Assembly (NCBI GenBank): GCA_030847615.1
Contig: JAUMIR010000001.1
Span: 179,881,001 to 179,945,000 of the forward strand
Origin: Gambelia wislizenii
Taxonomy: Eukaryota > Chordata > Lepidosauria > Squamata > Crotaphytidae
Length of the DNA stretch: 64,000 nt
Direction: 5' to 3'
This document shows, one piece after another, positions 42,961 to 54,136 of the stretch. Positions within the stretch are counted from its first letter, which is position 1. Each line of letters starts with the position of its first letter. The translations under genes were made by a program, and so were the position numbers. The notes below the pieces were generated by a model. That model saw only the letters and a list, made by a program, of their open reading frames with translations, did not search any database and was not told where the DNA came from.

Positions 42961-45900
42961 TCACTGCCTGTTACTTCAAAGATCTGTTTTTTTTCAATGA
43001 AGCCATGATTAGTGATACCTTGTGAACTGCTACATGGTGCAATACCCTGTTTGCCTACTCAAAAAGTAAGCTGTAATGAGTTCCATAAGATTTATTCCCA
43101 GGTTAGTGTACATAGGATTATAGTTTTGCTATGAAATAAATCCTACTGAGTTGGTTTGTAGCCTTAGTCTCCTAAGTTCTATTAATAAGTCAAATATTTA
43201 GATTTTTTTTTAAAAAAAGTTGAGCACAATGTGATAATATTGTAGCCAAGAGAAAGAATAGTGTGAAAGAATATGTGGTTTTCCAGTTGTTGCTGCACAT
43301 CAGTTCACATCAGCCCATTGGTAGGGCAGCACATTTGCCACTCCTGAATTAGAGTATACAAATGAGAACTAGCAACAAAACGTTGTTGAATTAATGGACC
43401 ATAAACCCCACATTTTTCTGTATCTTGCTTCCCTTCTCTTGCCTGTCAATCATCTTCCTCTATTCCTGCTAACTCCTTCATTTTGCACCTCCCTTTCCCT
43501 CTTCCTTTCTGCTTTCTCAGTTGTCATCTCAACAGGGAGTGCCCATGGGGAAAAGATGTTTGTGCAAAGCTTCTCCTTGAAGTCAGGCTTCTGGGAGCCT
43601 GAGGGCCTGTGGATGTGCATGTGGAAAGGGATATTCTGGAGACAGGGCCTGTGATAAGGGCTGTAAGGAGAGCAGCCTTTTAGCTCCTTGTCTCCCCTGG
43701 GTGATAAATAAAAATTCTGTTTTCACAAACTGGATTGCTGCCATATCGGAGGACTAATCTGCCTTGCTGAGCTGCTGAAATAACCTGCAAAGCTACATAA
43801 CAGTGTTTCCTAAGACATGGAACCTATGTGAAAATGTAATATGCTGTAAAGATCTAGCAAATCTTTTAGTAAGGCCCCCAAGGAATGGGCAGTACAGCAG
43901 ATACCTAACTAGGATTGCAGTTCCTGGAGAGTAAGCCACATTGAATGCTGAGGGGTTTACTCCCAAGTAGGCATGTGGAGGACTGCACTGTAAATTTGAC
44001 TGGAAGTTGTTTTTTCACAGCCAGGCTACCCCATTCCTACACTGTAGGAACATGGGAGATTCCATACTTGTACTTGAAGAGAAAGTATAGCATGTTATTG
44101 GAAAGCTCACCATGCTCAATATTTTATTTTCTATTCACTACTGTCATGTAGAAAGGTGAGAGATTTCTATGCCTCCTGTAAGATATTTGGAATGAGTTGG
44201 GCTTGTAGGGTTTGGATGCCTTCAGCCAGTCATCCCGGTTCTTAAGAAAGCACCATACATGTATATTGTTAAGCATTTCTTTCTAGAATCTATAGTAAAG
44301 ATTCTTAATTACAGAGATAGGGTTGTTTGAATATTAATTATTTATTCAATGATTGTAGTGTTTACCATATCTTACCTGACATGGAGAGCTTTGGCTGCTT
44401 ATATATTCTAAGATTCCTATCATACCCTTCCAAACTGCCTCCTCATCACTACAGGGAATAAAAATAATCAACAAAAATCAAGTATATTAAAACAAATTAC
44501 TGAAAAACAAAAACCAGGATTTAAAAGTAGTAACAAAGTAGACTGATAACAAAAATTCTTTAAAAGCTTGATTTTTTTTTTGAAAAGGTTATTGATTGTT
44601 GCAAAAAACAAAAGAAAACACCCCCATAGATTTCTAGGTTGAAGGTGAACTTCCCTGGGAAGAGCATTTCATAAGCCTAGTATCACTCCTGAGAAGATCC
44701 ACAAAATAATTGTGAACAATGTAATATATGAATTCATTAAAGAAAATAGATATGTTTAATTCAATGATCTATACAGCTGAGGGCAAATCCATTGATGACA
44801 TTTTCAATTTTTTGATATAGATAATGGATGGTAATGGGGCAGGGAAAACAATCAATAGTAGACAGAAGTAAAACTTGTCTTTCAAGTCTGTGTGTTTTAC
44901 TTTTGTGTTTGTACCAAATTCAGAGACAGATTCTCTAGATACCTATAACTAACTTGTACCCAAGAGGTGGGGGGGGTGCTTTAGAGACCCACCTGTGATG
45001 CTAAAATCTCTCTTATTAGCTTGGGGAATTATTACATCAAAAAGAAGGCTGAGAGAGGAAGATAACTGCAGACCTCTTTTCACCTATATATACCAGTACT
45101 AACTTTCAGAGAACACTCCAGCTTAACGTGAAATAGAGTAATTTTTTTATTGGAAATAACACAAAATTCATTCACTCACACACACCACACATTCCTAAGA
45201 ACCATATAAGGCTATCAAGGAGTAAAGCAGAAAGTTTGGATAGAAGCAGAGATTTAGGGATGTAGGGTGATAGTTACCAATTTTGAAGAGTTGAAGATAC
45301 TCAGACAGGTGTCTGAAGGTGGCCAGGAGGTTCTGATCTGGGGGGGGTGTGCTGAGAAAGAGAGTGGGACTATTGTTGGGGGACTAATATCCATGCCCTA
45401 TTTTTCATGTACTGAAGGGGTACTCTGGTTAGGACAAAGCCTGAATGGTTTTCCCAATGGATAGACAAAGGAAACTGAAACTTAACTGATTGTGTTAATG
45501 GCTGGGAGATATGAATTGATGGGTCTATGACAACCTTGCAGTGGTGGACAGGAAGGAGCATGAGGTGAGATTTGCTTAGGAGTTGATGTGGGAATGGTCA
45601 CTTAATTGTTTGGTTGAATGACTCATTGTTAAGGTGCCCAAGAATGGATTAGCACACAGCTCCTTAATGACTGTATTTACTAAGGGGTTTTTGCACAATC
45701 CTAATATGGGCTTCCTTGTCATATTATTTCTAAGACACATCATGGTCATTGTGACCTCCATCTGACCTTATTTGGTTTGCCTCAGCCAACTTGACCCCCA
45801 AAAGTGTCCAATATTTCCAATTATGAGATAGCACAGGGAGGGAGTAGTAGGGCATGCTAACAATAGACTTCTAGATATTTCCAGAACATGATCTCCACCC

Positions 45901-46223
45901 ATCCATGAGAAGTCATGCTAGATTCTTATTGTTTCTTATTGTTTAAAGGCAAAGGTGCACTATCCAGACTCATGTAGAATCATGAGAATAGTATCTCATG
46001 GCCACTTGGATGCTTTTGCAGCCTCTGAGTCCCTGCCTGCATGAAATCAACCGTTCTCCTGCAGCCTTCTTTCAGGACAGATGGGGTAGAAATTCTGACC
46101 TATATGCTTTGGGCACATATTTAATGTTGCATTTCATAGGAATTTCACAGGAATCAGGAGAAATCCACACAGATTGTTGGACTCTTTTCCCTCCCCCCCA
46201 ACTACTAGTGTGCTGTGCTCTAT
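42961..46223. other. Mostly unlabelled DNA with short repeats
   Basis: Two copies of the short dispersed motif (about 43076-43165 'ttattcccaggttagtgtac' and 43913-43990 'ggtttactcccaagtaggca') and a decayed L2-like patch at 44400-44720. Elsewhere nothing gene-like is seen. Confidence 0.4.
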
Positions 46224-46390
46224 GGGTTGTATCTTAGTGGTGGAACATATGCTTTGCATGCAAAAAAATTCAGGTTAAGTCCCCAGGTAAGGACTGACTT
46301 CTTCCTGAAACCCTGGACTGGCTCCCAGACAGTGTAGACAATACTGAGCTAGATGGACTAACTCAGTATAAATTGTGTTCCTGTCTAGGC
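46224..46390 (+). mobile_element. tRNA-Ala-like SINE
   Basis: 'gggttgtatcttagtggtgg' and 'tatgctttgcatgcaaaaa' parallel the D-arm and TGC anticodon arm of tRNA-Ala, followed by 'caggttaagtcccc' (T-arm) and a unique body ending 'gactaactcagtataaattg'. The anticodon arm survives but the acceptor stem does not pair, so this is a SINE head and not a tRNA gene. Confidence 0.7.
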
Positions 46391-46519
46391 AAACCCCCAC
46401 AAATCCCACTGACATTTTTCTCTTGTATAGAATTTGCCAGAAATTTTTAATAACAGCCCATTTTACAAGTCATATACTTGTTAATGTGCCCTACATTTTC
46501 TTATCTTGGGTTTGCTTGA

Positions 46520-46602
46520 ATTTTTTCTACTGGATCTTCCAGCTGCCTTTTTGCTACAGCAGTAATGCTGAATTCATTAATCTAAAAGGTTTGAAAACAA
46601 GC
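46520..46602 (+). repeat. Left arm of an 83 bp inverted duplication
   Basis: The arm from 'attttttctactggatcttc' to 'ggtttgaaaacaagc' recurs inverted at 47135-47217 with two mismatches in about 80 aligned bases. The spacer is 532 bp. No TE signature is in the arm. Confidence 0.92.
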
Positions 46603-47028
46603 AAGATAAAACTCCTTTTCTAAGCCATAAAAGCATATGCTCAAATCATGTGTCTGGTCAAAATGCATGAATCATAGTTTTATATTGCTAAGTAATACAA
46701 GCAATTTTATATCCTTCACCTCTGATGATATTTGACTCTAGAGAAGCTTATTTTTCTGCATAGCAGGCTGGTGTGTACTGAACATATACTGATATGTTAA
46801 CTCATTTCTTCTATGGTTACTACACTGTCACTTACCAGCATTGCCCCACCATTTCATTTTACACATAGCGTGTTGCTGCTAGGGATTCTTCGGACATATT
46901 AAATGATGAGTGTGATTGATAACTCAGTGCTTTACAGCAAGTTACTTTCAAATAGATACTTCCCCTCCTCCATCCTTATTCCCTTCACAAAGATATGTGT
47001 GTAAGACAGAAAGCATTTCAGTGCACGT

Positions 47029-47110
47029 TCATCATCATCATCATCATTATTATTATTAGTTATTTATACCCTGCTCTTCAGCCATAAGGCTATCAGAGCA
47101 GCTTACAAAC
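47029..47110 (-). mobile_element. LINE 3' tail with (ATC/ATT)n
   Basis: 'ttataccctgctcttcagcc' and 'gctatcagagcagcttacaa' are the inverse of the tail at 23390-23510, preceded by an ATC/ATT run. Confidence 0.6.
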
Positions 47111-47134
47111 TGTTTTAAGCAATATCAAGTTTAA

Positions 47135-47217
47135 GCTTTTTTTCAAACCTTTTAGATTAATGAATTCAGCATTACTGCTGTAGCAAAACGGCAGCTGGAA
47201 GATCCAGTAGAAAAAAA
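47135..47217 (-). repeat. Right arm of the 83 bp inverted duplication
   Basis: The inverse of 46520-46602, about 97 percent identical by my alignment. It begins immediately after the LINE tail at 47029-47110. Confidence 0.92.
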
Positions 47218-47397
47218 TGTGTAGGTATTTTTGACCTTTTGCAACCAATGGACACAATAGTTGGCTTATTTTTTCTTGCTTTATCAGTGCATTTTACAGC
47301 TGAGAAATAAATATATAAATATTTTTTTTAAAAAATGGGGACACATTGCAGACTCATTCAACCAATGAATATCATTAGGTGGTGGGAGTAATAAGCA

Positions 47398-47400
<3 letters not shown>

Positions 47401-47433
<33 letters not shown>

Positions 47434-47998
47434 TTTTTATTTTTAGCCTGCCCCCCTCTGCTCGGCAACCGGGAGGGGGGTGTACAGCAAGATTAAAACA
47501 ACAGCAAGTTAAAACAATCCTTCCCAATTCTAACCCTCCCACCCCTTAAAACTAAATTAAACTAGTGGAGAATTGAAACAAACATACAATACAACGTGGT
47601 ATACAAATTACAACAAAAAATGGCAATAGCGGCAGGGGGGCGGGTAGGCAATCAACTCCACTTGAGCCGGGAAGTTATTCCAGGAAGGCCTGCTGGAAGA
47701 GATCAGTCTGTAACGCTTTCTTGAAGCTATCAAGAGTAGTGATAAGACGGATCTTGTCCGGCAGGCCATTCCATAGTCTGGGAGCCATAGAAGAGAAGGC
47801 CCTCTGGGAGATCTGCGACAGCCTAGTTTTCATAGGCTGCAGCAGGTTCCTCCCAGAGGACCGAAGTGCACAGGGAGGATCATATGGGATGAGACGGTCC
47901 CGGAGATAAGATGGAGCCAAGCCATGTAGGGCTTTAAAGGTTAAAACCAACACCTTGTACTGTGCCCAGAAACACATGTCTTCCTTTCCACTGCACAT
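47401..47998 (-). mobile_element. L2 LINE 3' fragment with (AAT)n tail
   Basis: The minus frame 47998-47675 reads KVLVLTFKALHGLAPSYLRD, DRLIPYDPPCALRSSGRN and LWNGLPDKI, the L2 C-terminal blocks, with DLFQQAF at the end. The uninterrupted 107-codon frame and the AAT run (47401-47431) suggest a relatively young copy. The RT is truncated away. Confidence 0.92.
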
Positions 47999-49744
47999 GT
48001 ACTGTTATTAGAGTTGATATTTAGTAAATTCCTCTTACCTCCAGAGGAATCAATAAAAGGATAACAGAAGAAATGGGTATAACTAGTGCCATGTTGTATA
48101 AATTAACATTAACCTTAATCTGCAAGGTGGAGGGAGCTTGCATGGGAATTCCATTCTAAATTGGCCACAAGTCTGAAGAAACAGCTGAGAAAAGGGAAAG
48201 ATATAGGAACCTTGCCTTTCGATGGTTTGTTATCTGAAGACTCGCTCTTTTGACGCTTGCAAATTAAGGACAATTTCTGTTCATTTGATGAGAAATCCAC
48301 TCTTTTGACAGTTCCTGCCTACAGATGCTTCCTTGGGACTGAAGCACATGCATGCACTGCTTGCAAAGTGAGCTGTGGGGGGGGGAGCTTACCAACCCAA
48401 CTGAGAGACTTTGCAAGCAGAGGGCGGGTGGCGCAGATGCCCATATGTGCAGATAGGCAGTCACAAGTGAGACACCTTAATTCTCTGATGTGCCCTACAT
48501 GAGTTCTGCTTTTTGACCAATTCTGGTTTCTGACACAGCTGCAGCCCCTAGCCTGTCAGATAAGTGGGGTGGGGTTCCTGTAGTTGCATGCCCCCATTCC
48601 AGGCTCACATTACCAATGTAGGGGGGCATTCATTGCCATTGCTTTGAAACTCCAAATGGGTGAGGAGTGTTGGTCCCAAAGAGGATTCCTTCAATCACCT
48701 GGTTTTGAGACACCAATAACATTAAAGGTCCCTGTAGGTGCTCACACTAAACCTGGTAAAATTCCTGCACACTTCTGCCAAATCAACCTAACTAGCCCTA
48801 ATCTTTAAACTAAATATAAATCAGATATGGCCAAATTAGCCAATTTACCCAAAGATGAAATCAATTAAGATCACATCATCCTAATAAAGAGAGCTGACCC
48901 TCACCCAATAAATCTATGCCCCATTCTTCATTCCATATAGAATATGAAAAAAGACCTCTGCAAAATGAATGAAGGTGCAAAATTCCTACTCAGCCCCTAA
49001 GCAGCCCACAAAACCTGTTTGGGAGTGGGAGTGGAGAAAGAGATCAAAAGTGGTAAAGTTTACAAACCTTGCCCAACCCACCCATCTTTGCCCTAAAGGA
49101 ACATGCATGTACCCTCCTGTGCAGCCAAACCACCTCTCTCTTTTCCCTGTCTGCAACTTCCCAGCCGGTAAGGATTCTTCTTCATGCACACCATTTTCTC
49201 CTGCTTGTTATAAAAAGAATAACATATGCAACATCTAACGTCATTGCTTTTTATGATAGAAATTTGCCAGTAATTGTTCAAGAAACTTTGCATTAAAAGG
49301 ATGTATGGCATAAACAACTTATCCATAGCAGGATTGCCATTATTTCTGTTCTCCATTTTCTCCTCAATTTCATTGGGTAATATAGACTATATATGTTTGA
49401 TTTCATAGTCTGAAAATAATCTCTGTCATTATAAATGTTGCTAGAGTTCTTATAAAATGAAAAAGGTAAAATAATGAACACATTTGTGGCAGAGGAATAA
49501 ACATTCTATGCCTAACCTTTCTCCTGACATTGCATTATCATGCTCTGGAGGTGAAGACAAATGAGTAATTTGCATCAGAAGCAAAAGAACTCACTTTTAA
49601 AGTGCATCCTGGTTCTCATGCCATTGTAAATACCAGCTCAAGACCTGTTTCCTTATCTACATAGTAATCCAACCCTGAAATAATGATACCAACACAAGTG
49701 AATGGGTTATATAAGGGCCATTTTATTGATCTAATTCCAGTTTA
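47999..49744. other. Unassigned DNA, possibly including old transposon sequence
   Basis: Several short frames without domain signatures. The stretch lies downstream, in minus orientation, of the recombinase element at 49745-50530 and could hold its 3' region, but I cannot show that. A G-run is at 48377-48385. Confidence 0.35.
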
Positions 49745-50059
49745 ACTGAAGAAACTTGTGAAATGGGGAAAAGGTGGGGGGAGCAACCTGATGAGGGTCC
49801 AGCTGAGGCCAGGCATCAACCTGGTGACTATTTTCTCAGCCTTCCCTTGGGTGAAACACCTGACCCTGAGGGCAATCCAGTACTATGAGCTGCTGCCTGG
49901 CCATTCTTTTACTGTAAGGCAAAAAAACCATTCTAAATTGGCCCCTCCCAAGACCCAGGACTTTATAAGAAAGAGTAAAGCCTCGGTCAGCTCCAAGGGC
50001 AGAATCCTTCCCCACCCCTTTGGTCCCAGGACCTGTAGAGCCCAACCCTTCACCATAAG

Positions 50060-50340
50060 GGGTGCCAAACTGTACACCAGACTCTGAAATTCTCCCCTGC
50101 TGCCTGCCACGGATAAGGGACTAGTGTCCACTTAGCCCTTTCCCCCACCAGGCCAGCCAACACAGCTCTCAGCCCCTCTTGCAAATCCCCCAGGAATAGC
50201 ATATTATCTTCATTTGACAAAGTGAACATCATCAGCCCTGTAGAACTCTGGCCATTGGAAAGCTATCGTGTGATGTGGAATGAAGTGGCCGAACCCTTTA
50301 CCCAATGCATTGTGAACTTCCCTGTTTACCCTCCTATAGG
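50060..50340 (-). pseudogene. SGNH-hydrolase-like C-terminal fragment
   Basis: One frame gives FLELAYRRVNREVHNALGKG, then PHHTIAFQWPEFYRADDVHF; the next phase gives NEDNMLFLGDLQEGLRAVLAG. In YR-element hydrolases the same order is seen: an R..LNR.V stretch, then HP.I, 'FR.DGVHL' with the catalytic Asp and His, then 'GND.FL..LQ..L'. Here the DGVH site reads DDVH, so Asp and His persist although Gly is changed. A frameshift and stop just after it inactivate the piece. The N-terminal GDS serine is deleted. Confidence 0.62.
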
Positions 50341-50349
50341 CCAGTTCAA

Positions 50350-50520
50350 GAAAGCAGGGATTTTCCTTCCCCCCCCCAAAAAAAAAAACTTTGTGGGGTA
50401 GTATAGCCAATGCCCTATGTGCTGTATGGATTGCGGGCACAGCCCCATAACAAAAGCTGTTGAGGCTGCCCCAATCCAGAAATAATGAGTGTCAAATTTA
50501 ACATCCTGCAGATCCAAGCA
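50350..50520 (-). pseudogene. Tyrosine recombinase C-terminal fragment
   Basis: The peptide LDLQDVKFDTHYFWIGAAST followed by MGLCPQSIQHIGHWLYY aligns to the YR box II region 'THSFRIGAAT......G.....IQ..GRW.S..Y'. The conserved H-x-x-R appears as H-Y-F-W, so the second catalytic arginine is lost, and the later 'GRW' reads GHW. The chain is cut before the nucleophilic tyrosine can be placed. In the live element this enzyme would integrate circular cDNA without a transposase-type TSD. Confidence 0.68.
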
Positions 50521-50550
50521 TTACAAGGCTTTTGATGTCACTGACCAGAA

Positions 50551-50930
50551 TTGATACCTTCCTCATTTTTCTCTGCCTCTTCTACCTCCTCTTCTTCTTC
50601 TCCTTCTTCTTCCTCCTCTTCTAATTCACCTTTCTTTTTCTTCTTCCTGAATTTCTATCTCTTTCTCACTTTCTATTTCCTGTCTACTCTTCTCCTGTCC
50701 CCCCCCCTTTCTCCGTGTTTTCCTTTTGTGTTCCTTGTTGTTTTTGATCTTTCTCTCTGGCTTTATATTCTTTGTCTTCTTTATTGCCTGTAGGATCTCC
50801 CTGTATTCTCGTTAGAAAATCTTTTGCTTTAGATATTGAGTTTATCACATAACTTTTATATTTATATGTAAGTGTTATTCCCTCCACTTTACTCCATTTA
50901 TATGGGATCTCTTTTTTCTGTAGCACCTGT
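50551..50930 (-). pseudogene. L1 ORF1 C-terminal fragment
   Basis: The minus frame 50926-50684 starts LQKKEIPYKWSKVEGITLTY and continues to ISKAKDFLTRIQG. This is the C-terminal RNA-binding domain end of L1 ORF1p ('A..+.+I.YRW...F.L.F...G....+'), followed by a Lys/Glu/Gln-rich tail and a polypurine minus-strand stretch. On the minus strand ORF1 should precede ORF2, yet here it lies on the 3' side of the ORF2 at 51452-53990, so it is a second L1 copy or a rearrangement. Confidence 0.65.
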
Positions 50931-50953
50931 GTTATTATATTATATTCCTTTTG

Positions 50954-50956
<3 letters not shown>

Positions 50957-50993
<37 letters not shown>
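50957..50993. repeat. (AT)n microsatellite
   Basis: About 18 AT dinucleotides, located between the L1 ORF1 fragment and the L1 3' end. Confidence 0.95.
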
Positions 50994-50998
<5 letters not shown>

Positions 50999-51273
50999 TT
51001 ACATCATACATATTGTAAATGCATTATTGTTTACAATTATTTACATTTTTTTACAGTTCATATATCATTATCATAGAACTGATTTTATACATTACATCAT
51101 AAAGAACGTATCTTTTTGGTGTTTCTATTATACTTCGACATAATCAAATCTAACAATATTTGCAATATTTGATCCAAATTTTTTCTTCTTCTCTGTTGAC
51201 TTCCTGAGTTGTACAGCTTTGGCGTAAGAAGATTACCACTATACACTTCCATTTCATTTGACTTTATTTCATT

Positions 51274-51375
51274 ACTTATCTCATACTCCTATATAGCTGT
51301 GTATATAGGAGATACATACTCTGTACTTATCTCATACTCCTATATAGCTCTGTATATAGGAGATATATACTCTGT
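51274..51375. repeat. 51 bp tandem duplication in the L1 3' region
   Basis: 'acttatctcatactcctata' starts at 51274 and again at 51325. The two units differ at a few positions. Confidence 0.9.
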
Positions 51376-51451
51376 ACATATATACCTACCAATAAATATA
51401 CATTATACACGTATATATGTTTTCTTCTAACCCACTGGGATCTTTTACTTT

Positions 51452-53990
51452 CTATAATAATAGGCTAGTTTGTATCTCTCCTTTTCTTTCCCAGTAGTCT
51501 ATTACCTGCATCCACTCTTCTCTCAACTTCGCCTGTTTCTTATTTCGCAGTTTACTTGTAAGAATATCAAGTTCAAACATATCGATTATTTTGTCTTTCC
51601 ACTCCTTTATACTGGGACATGCTTTCATTTTCCATTTCCTCGCTATTACAAGTCTAGCCGCTGTAACCAGGTACAATATAGTCCTCCAATTTTTATTTCC
51701 TTTCTTATCTTTATTGTCTTTGATTATATTTAACAAATACATTTCTCTTAAGATTTGTTTCATTATTTCATGTACTTGATTCCAATTTTTTTTTATTTTT
51801 TTTGCAGTGCCACCACATATGAATTAATGTCCCCTGATTTTTCCCACATTTCTAGCATGCGCTCGGTATTGTTTTATTCATCTTATTTAATCTTTTTGGA
51901 GTGTAATACCACCTTAACACTACTTTCAAATAATTCTCTTTTAAGAGCTGGCATGCTGTAAATGTAAAAGATCTCCTCCATCAATAGATCTTCCTAAATC
52001 TCTTGCCCATTTTAACATGTATTCCTTTATATAATCTTGCTCCATTTGCCTCATTAGCAATATTTTGTAGAATCTCCCAATGGCTTTTTTTTTTCATCCC
52101 TAAGAACTTTATCCAATTCATTGTATTCCCCTTCAAAGCCATCCTTTTTAAGGTCTTCTGTAAATCGTTCTTTTAGCTGTAGATATGTGAACCAATTTAT
52201 ATTATATCTAGTCTGTAATATATCTTTTGATTCTAATATAATCTGGTTCTCGTTTCCTTTCTTAACCATATCCTCACATCTTATCCATTCATTTGTCTTA
52301 TACCATCTGGATAAAAAGGCTTCCTGGGGGGAAATCCAGAATGGGATTTTATAGTAGAATACATTTTAACTTTCTCCCATACTTTCAATAATCCTTTTCT
52401 CTTACAATGGCTCATGAAGCTTTTGTTTGCTTTTTCTTTATCATAAAATAAATAGGCATGCCAGCTGAATCTGGCATCATGACCCTCCAGATTCAATAGC
52501 CTATTATCTCCTAGATTTATCCATACTTTAATCCAGATCAATACAGATGCTTGGTAATATAGCCTTAAATCTGGAAGGTCACAACCACCCCTAAGTCTGG
52601 TATCTATTAGGTATGCCCATTTAAAATCTAGATGTTTTCTTCCCCCATATGAATTTCTATAGATCTTTATTCCACATGTCAATTTTTTTTTTTCATTGTT
52701 CACGATAGGCAAGTTTTGAAACAGGAATAGTATTTTTGGGAGTACCACCATTTTTATTGCAGCAACTTTACCCAGCAATTATACATTTAATTTGGACCAT
52801 CTTTCCATATCCTTATTTATCTCTGTCCACATTTTTTATAATTATTTTCAAACAGATCGATGTTTCTTTTTGTTAGCCATATTCCTAAATATTTTGCCTT
52901 TTTACCTATATTACATCCTGATTTATTTCTTAGATCTTCTTCTTCTTTTTCTGTCATGTTTTTGGTAATTATGATGGTTTTATCTCTATTAAGTTTGAAT
53001 CCTGAATGTTCCCCAAATTCATTTATCATATTCAGACATGTTTCGATTTGATCTTTGGGTTCTTCCATAAATATAATCAGATCGTCTGCAAAAGCTTTTA
53101 CTTTATAAGTAAATCCTCTAATCTTTATTCCTGGGATTTCCTTACTAGCTCTTATCCTTCTATATAGTACCTCAAGCACTAAGATAAAAAGCAGAGGCGA
53201 GATACAGCATCCCTGCCTTGTGCCTTTGTTTATCTTAAACGTCTCTGTCCACTCTCCATTTACAATAAGCTGCACTGATTGTTCAGTGTAGATTTTTTTC
53301 AATTCTCTTACAAAATCTTTCACCTAGTCCCGATCTTCTCGTTATCTCCATCATAAAGTCCCATTCTATGTTGTCAAAAGCTTTTTCTTCGTCTACCATC
53401 ATTAAAGCTAACTGTTTCTCATTATGGACTTCAGAATATTCCAATATGTTTATCACTGTTCTAATGTTATCACTTATTTTTCTCCCTGGTATAAAGCCAT
53501 TTTGGTCATCACTGACTAGTTCTGTAATTATTTGTTTTAGCCTATTGGCCAGAATCATGGTGTAAATTTTATAGTCTGTGTTTAATAAGGAGATGGGATG
53601 ATAATTACTGACTTCTCTACCATTCTTTCCTTCTTTCAATATTAGAGATATATTAGCGTTTTTCCAAGTCTCAGAAGTCCCCTCAACTTCTATCTGATTA
53701 AACAATTTATAAAATGGCATTGCAAGTTCCGTTTCAAATATTTTATAAAATAATGCTGAGAAACCGTCCGGTCCTGGTACTTTATTTTCCTTTAATTCCT
53801 GTATTGTTTTCGAGATTTCTGCAATTGAGATTGTACTATTCAGCTTTTGCAAATGTTATTTTCCCAAAGTTTGGAAACCTTGTTTGTCTAGGTATGATAT
53901 CATATTCTGTATTTCTTCCTGGCTTTTTATTTTTCCACTAAATAATCCACTATAATTTGTTTTAAATTCTTCTTTGATCTCATTTTGTTT
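51452..53990 (-). pseudogene. L1 ORF2 reverse transcriptase and C-terminus, frameshifted
   Basis: The linker reads KQNEIKEEFKTNYSGLFSG (about 53990-53930). The RT fingers give VPGPDGFSALFYK, SNYHPISLLNTDYKIYTMI and DQNGFIPGRKISDNI (53852-53283 frame). The palm gives NKGTRQGCCISPLLF and KAFADDLIIFMEEP (53323-52817 frame), keeping the FADD aspartates. Thumb and C-terminal parts continue in 52778-52281 (WAYLIDTRLRGGCDLPDLRL), 52269-52054 and 51763-51452. At least four frame changes or stops separate these pieces. In a live L1 this protein would nick the target and copy L1 RNA. Confidence 0.92.
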
Positions 53991-54136
53991 AGTTATTTGC
54001 TTTCCACATCTTCTCTGAAGAAATAAGTATATATTGATGTATATTGATATATTGATACAACATTCAAAGAGATATTGCATACTACCATAATTTCATAGTG
54101 GCGGATAAAAACAAATTAATCAAAAGGTGGTCTGAT

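Larger units (their letters stand above)
49745..50530 (-). mobile_element. Tyrosine-recombinase retroelement remnant (Ngaro/DIRS-like)
   Basis: In the minus direction a tyrosine-recombinase C-terminal segment (50520-50350) is followed after a deletion by an SGNH-hydrolase-like C-terminal segment (about 50340-50060) and then a 3' region to about 49745. YR plus SGNH hydrolase in this order is known from Ngaro-type YR retroelements. The gag, RT/RH and most of the recombinase are missing, and no terminal repeats were found. Boundaries are approximate. Confidence 0.62.
51000..54021 (-). mobile_element. L1 LINE, 5'-truncated, with 3' UTR
   Basis: In minus orientation it covers the ORF2 linker, RT and C-terminus, followed by an AT-rich 3' region to about 51000. 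The endonuclease and ORF1 are missing on the 5' side, where the element meets a PLE arm and a 27 bp inverted repeat. This is the longest single element in the window, at about 3 kb. Confidence 0.9.

Noticed and set aside
46224..46300. Possible tRNA-Ala gene
   Set aside because: Only parts of the D, anticodon and T arms are recognisable. The acceptor stem does not pair, and the sequence continues into a SINE body.
47675..47998. 107-codon minus-strand frame as a gene
   Set aside because: L2 C-terminal blocks and an L2 tail identify it as a LINE fragment.
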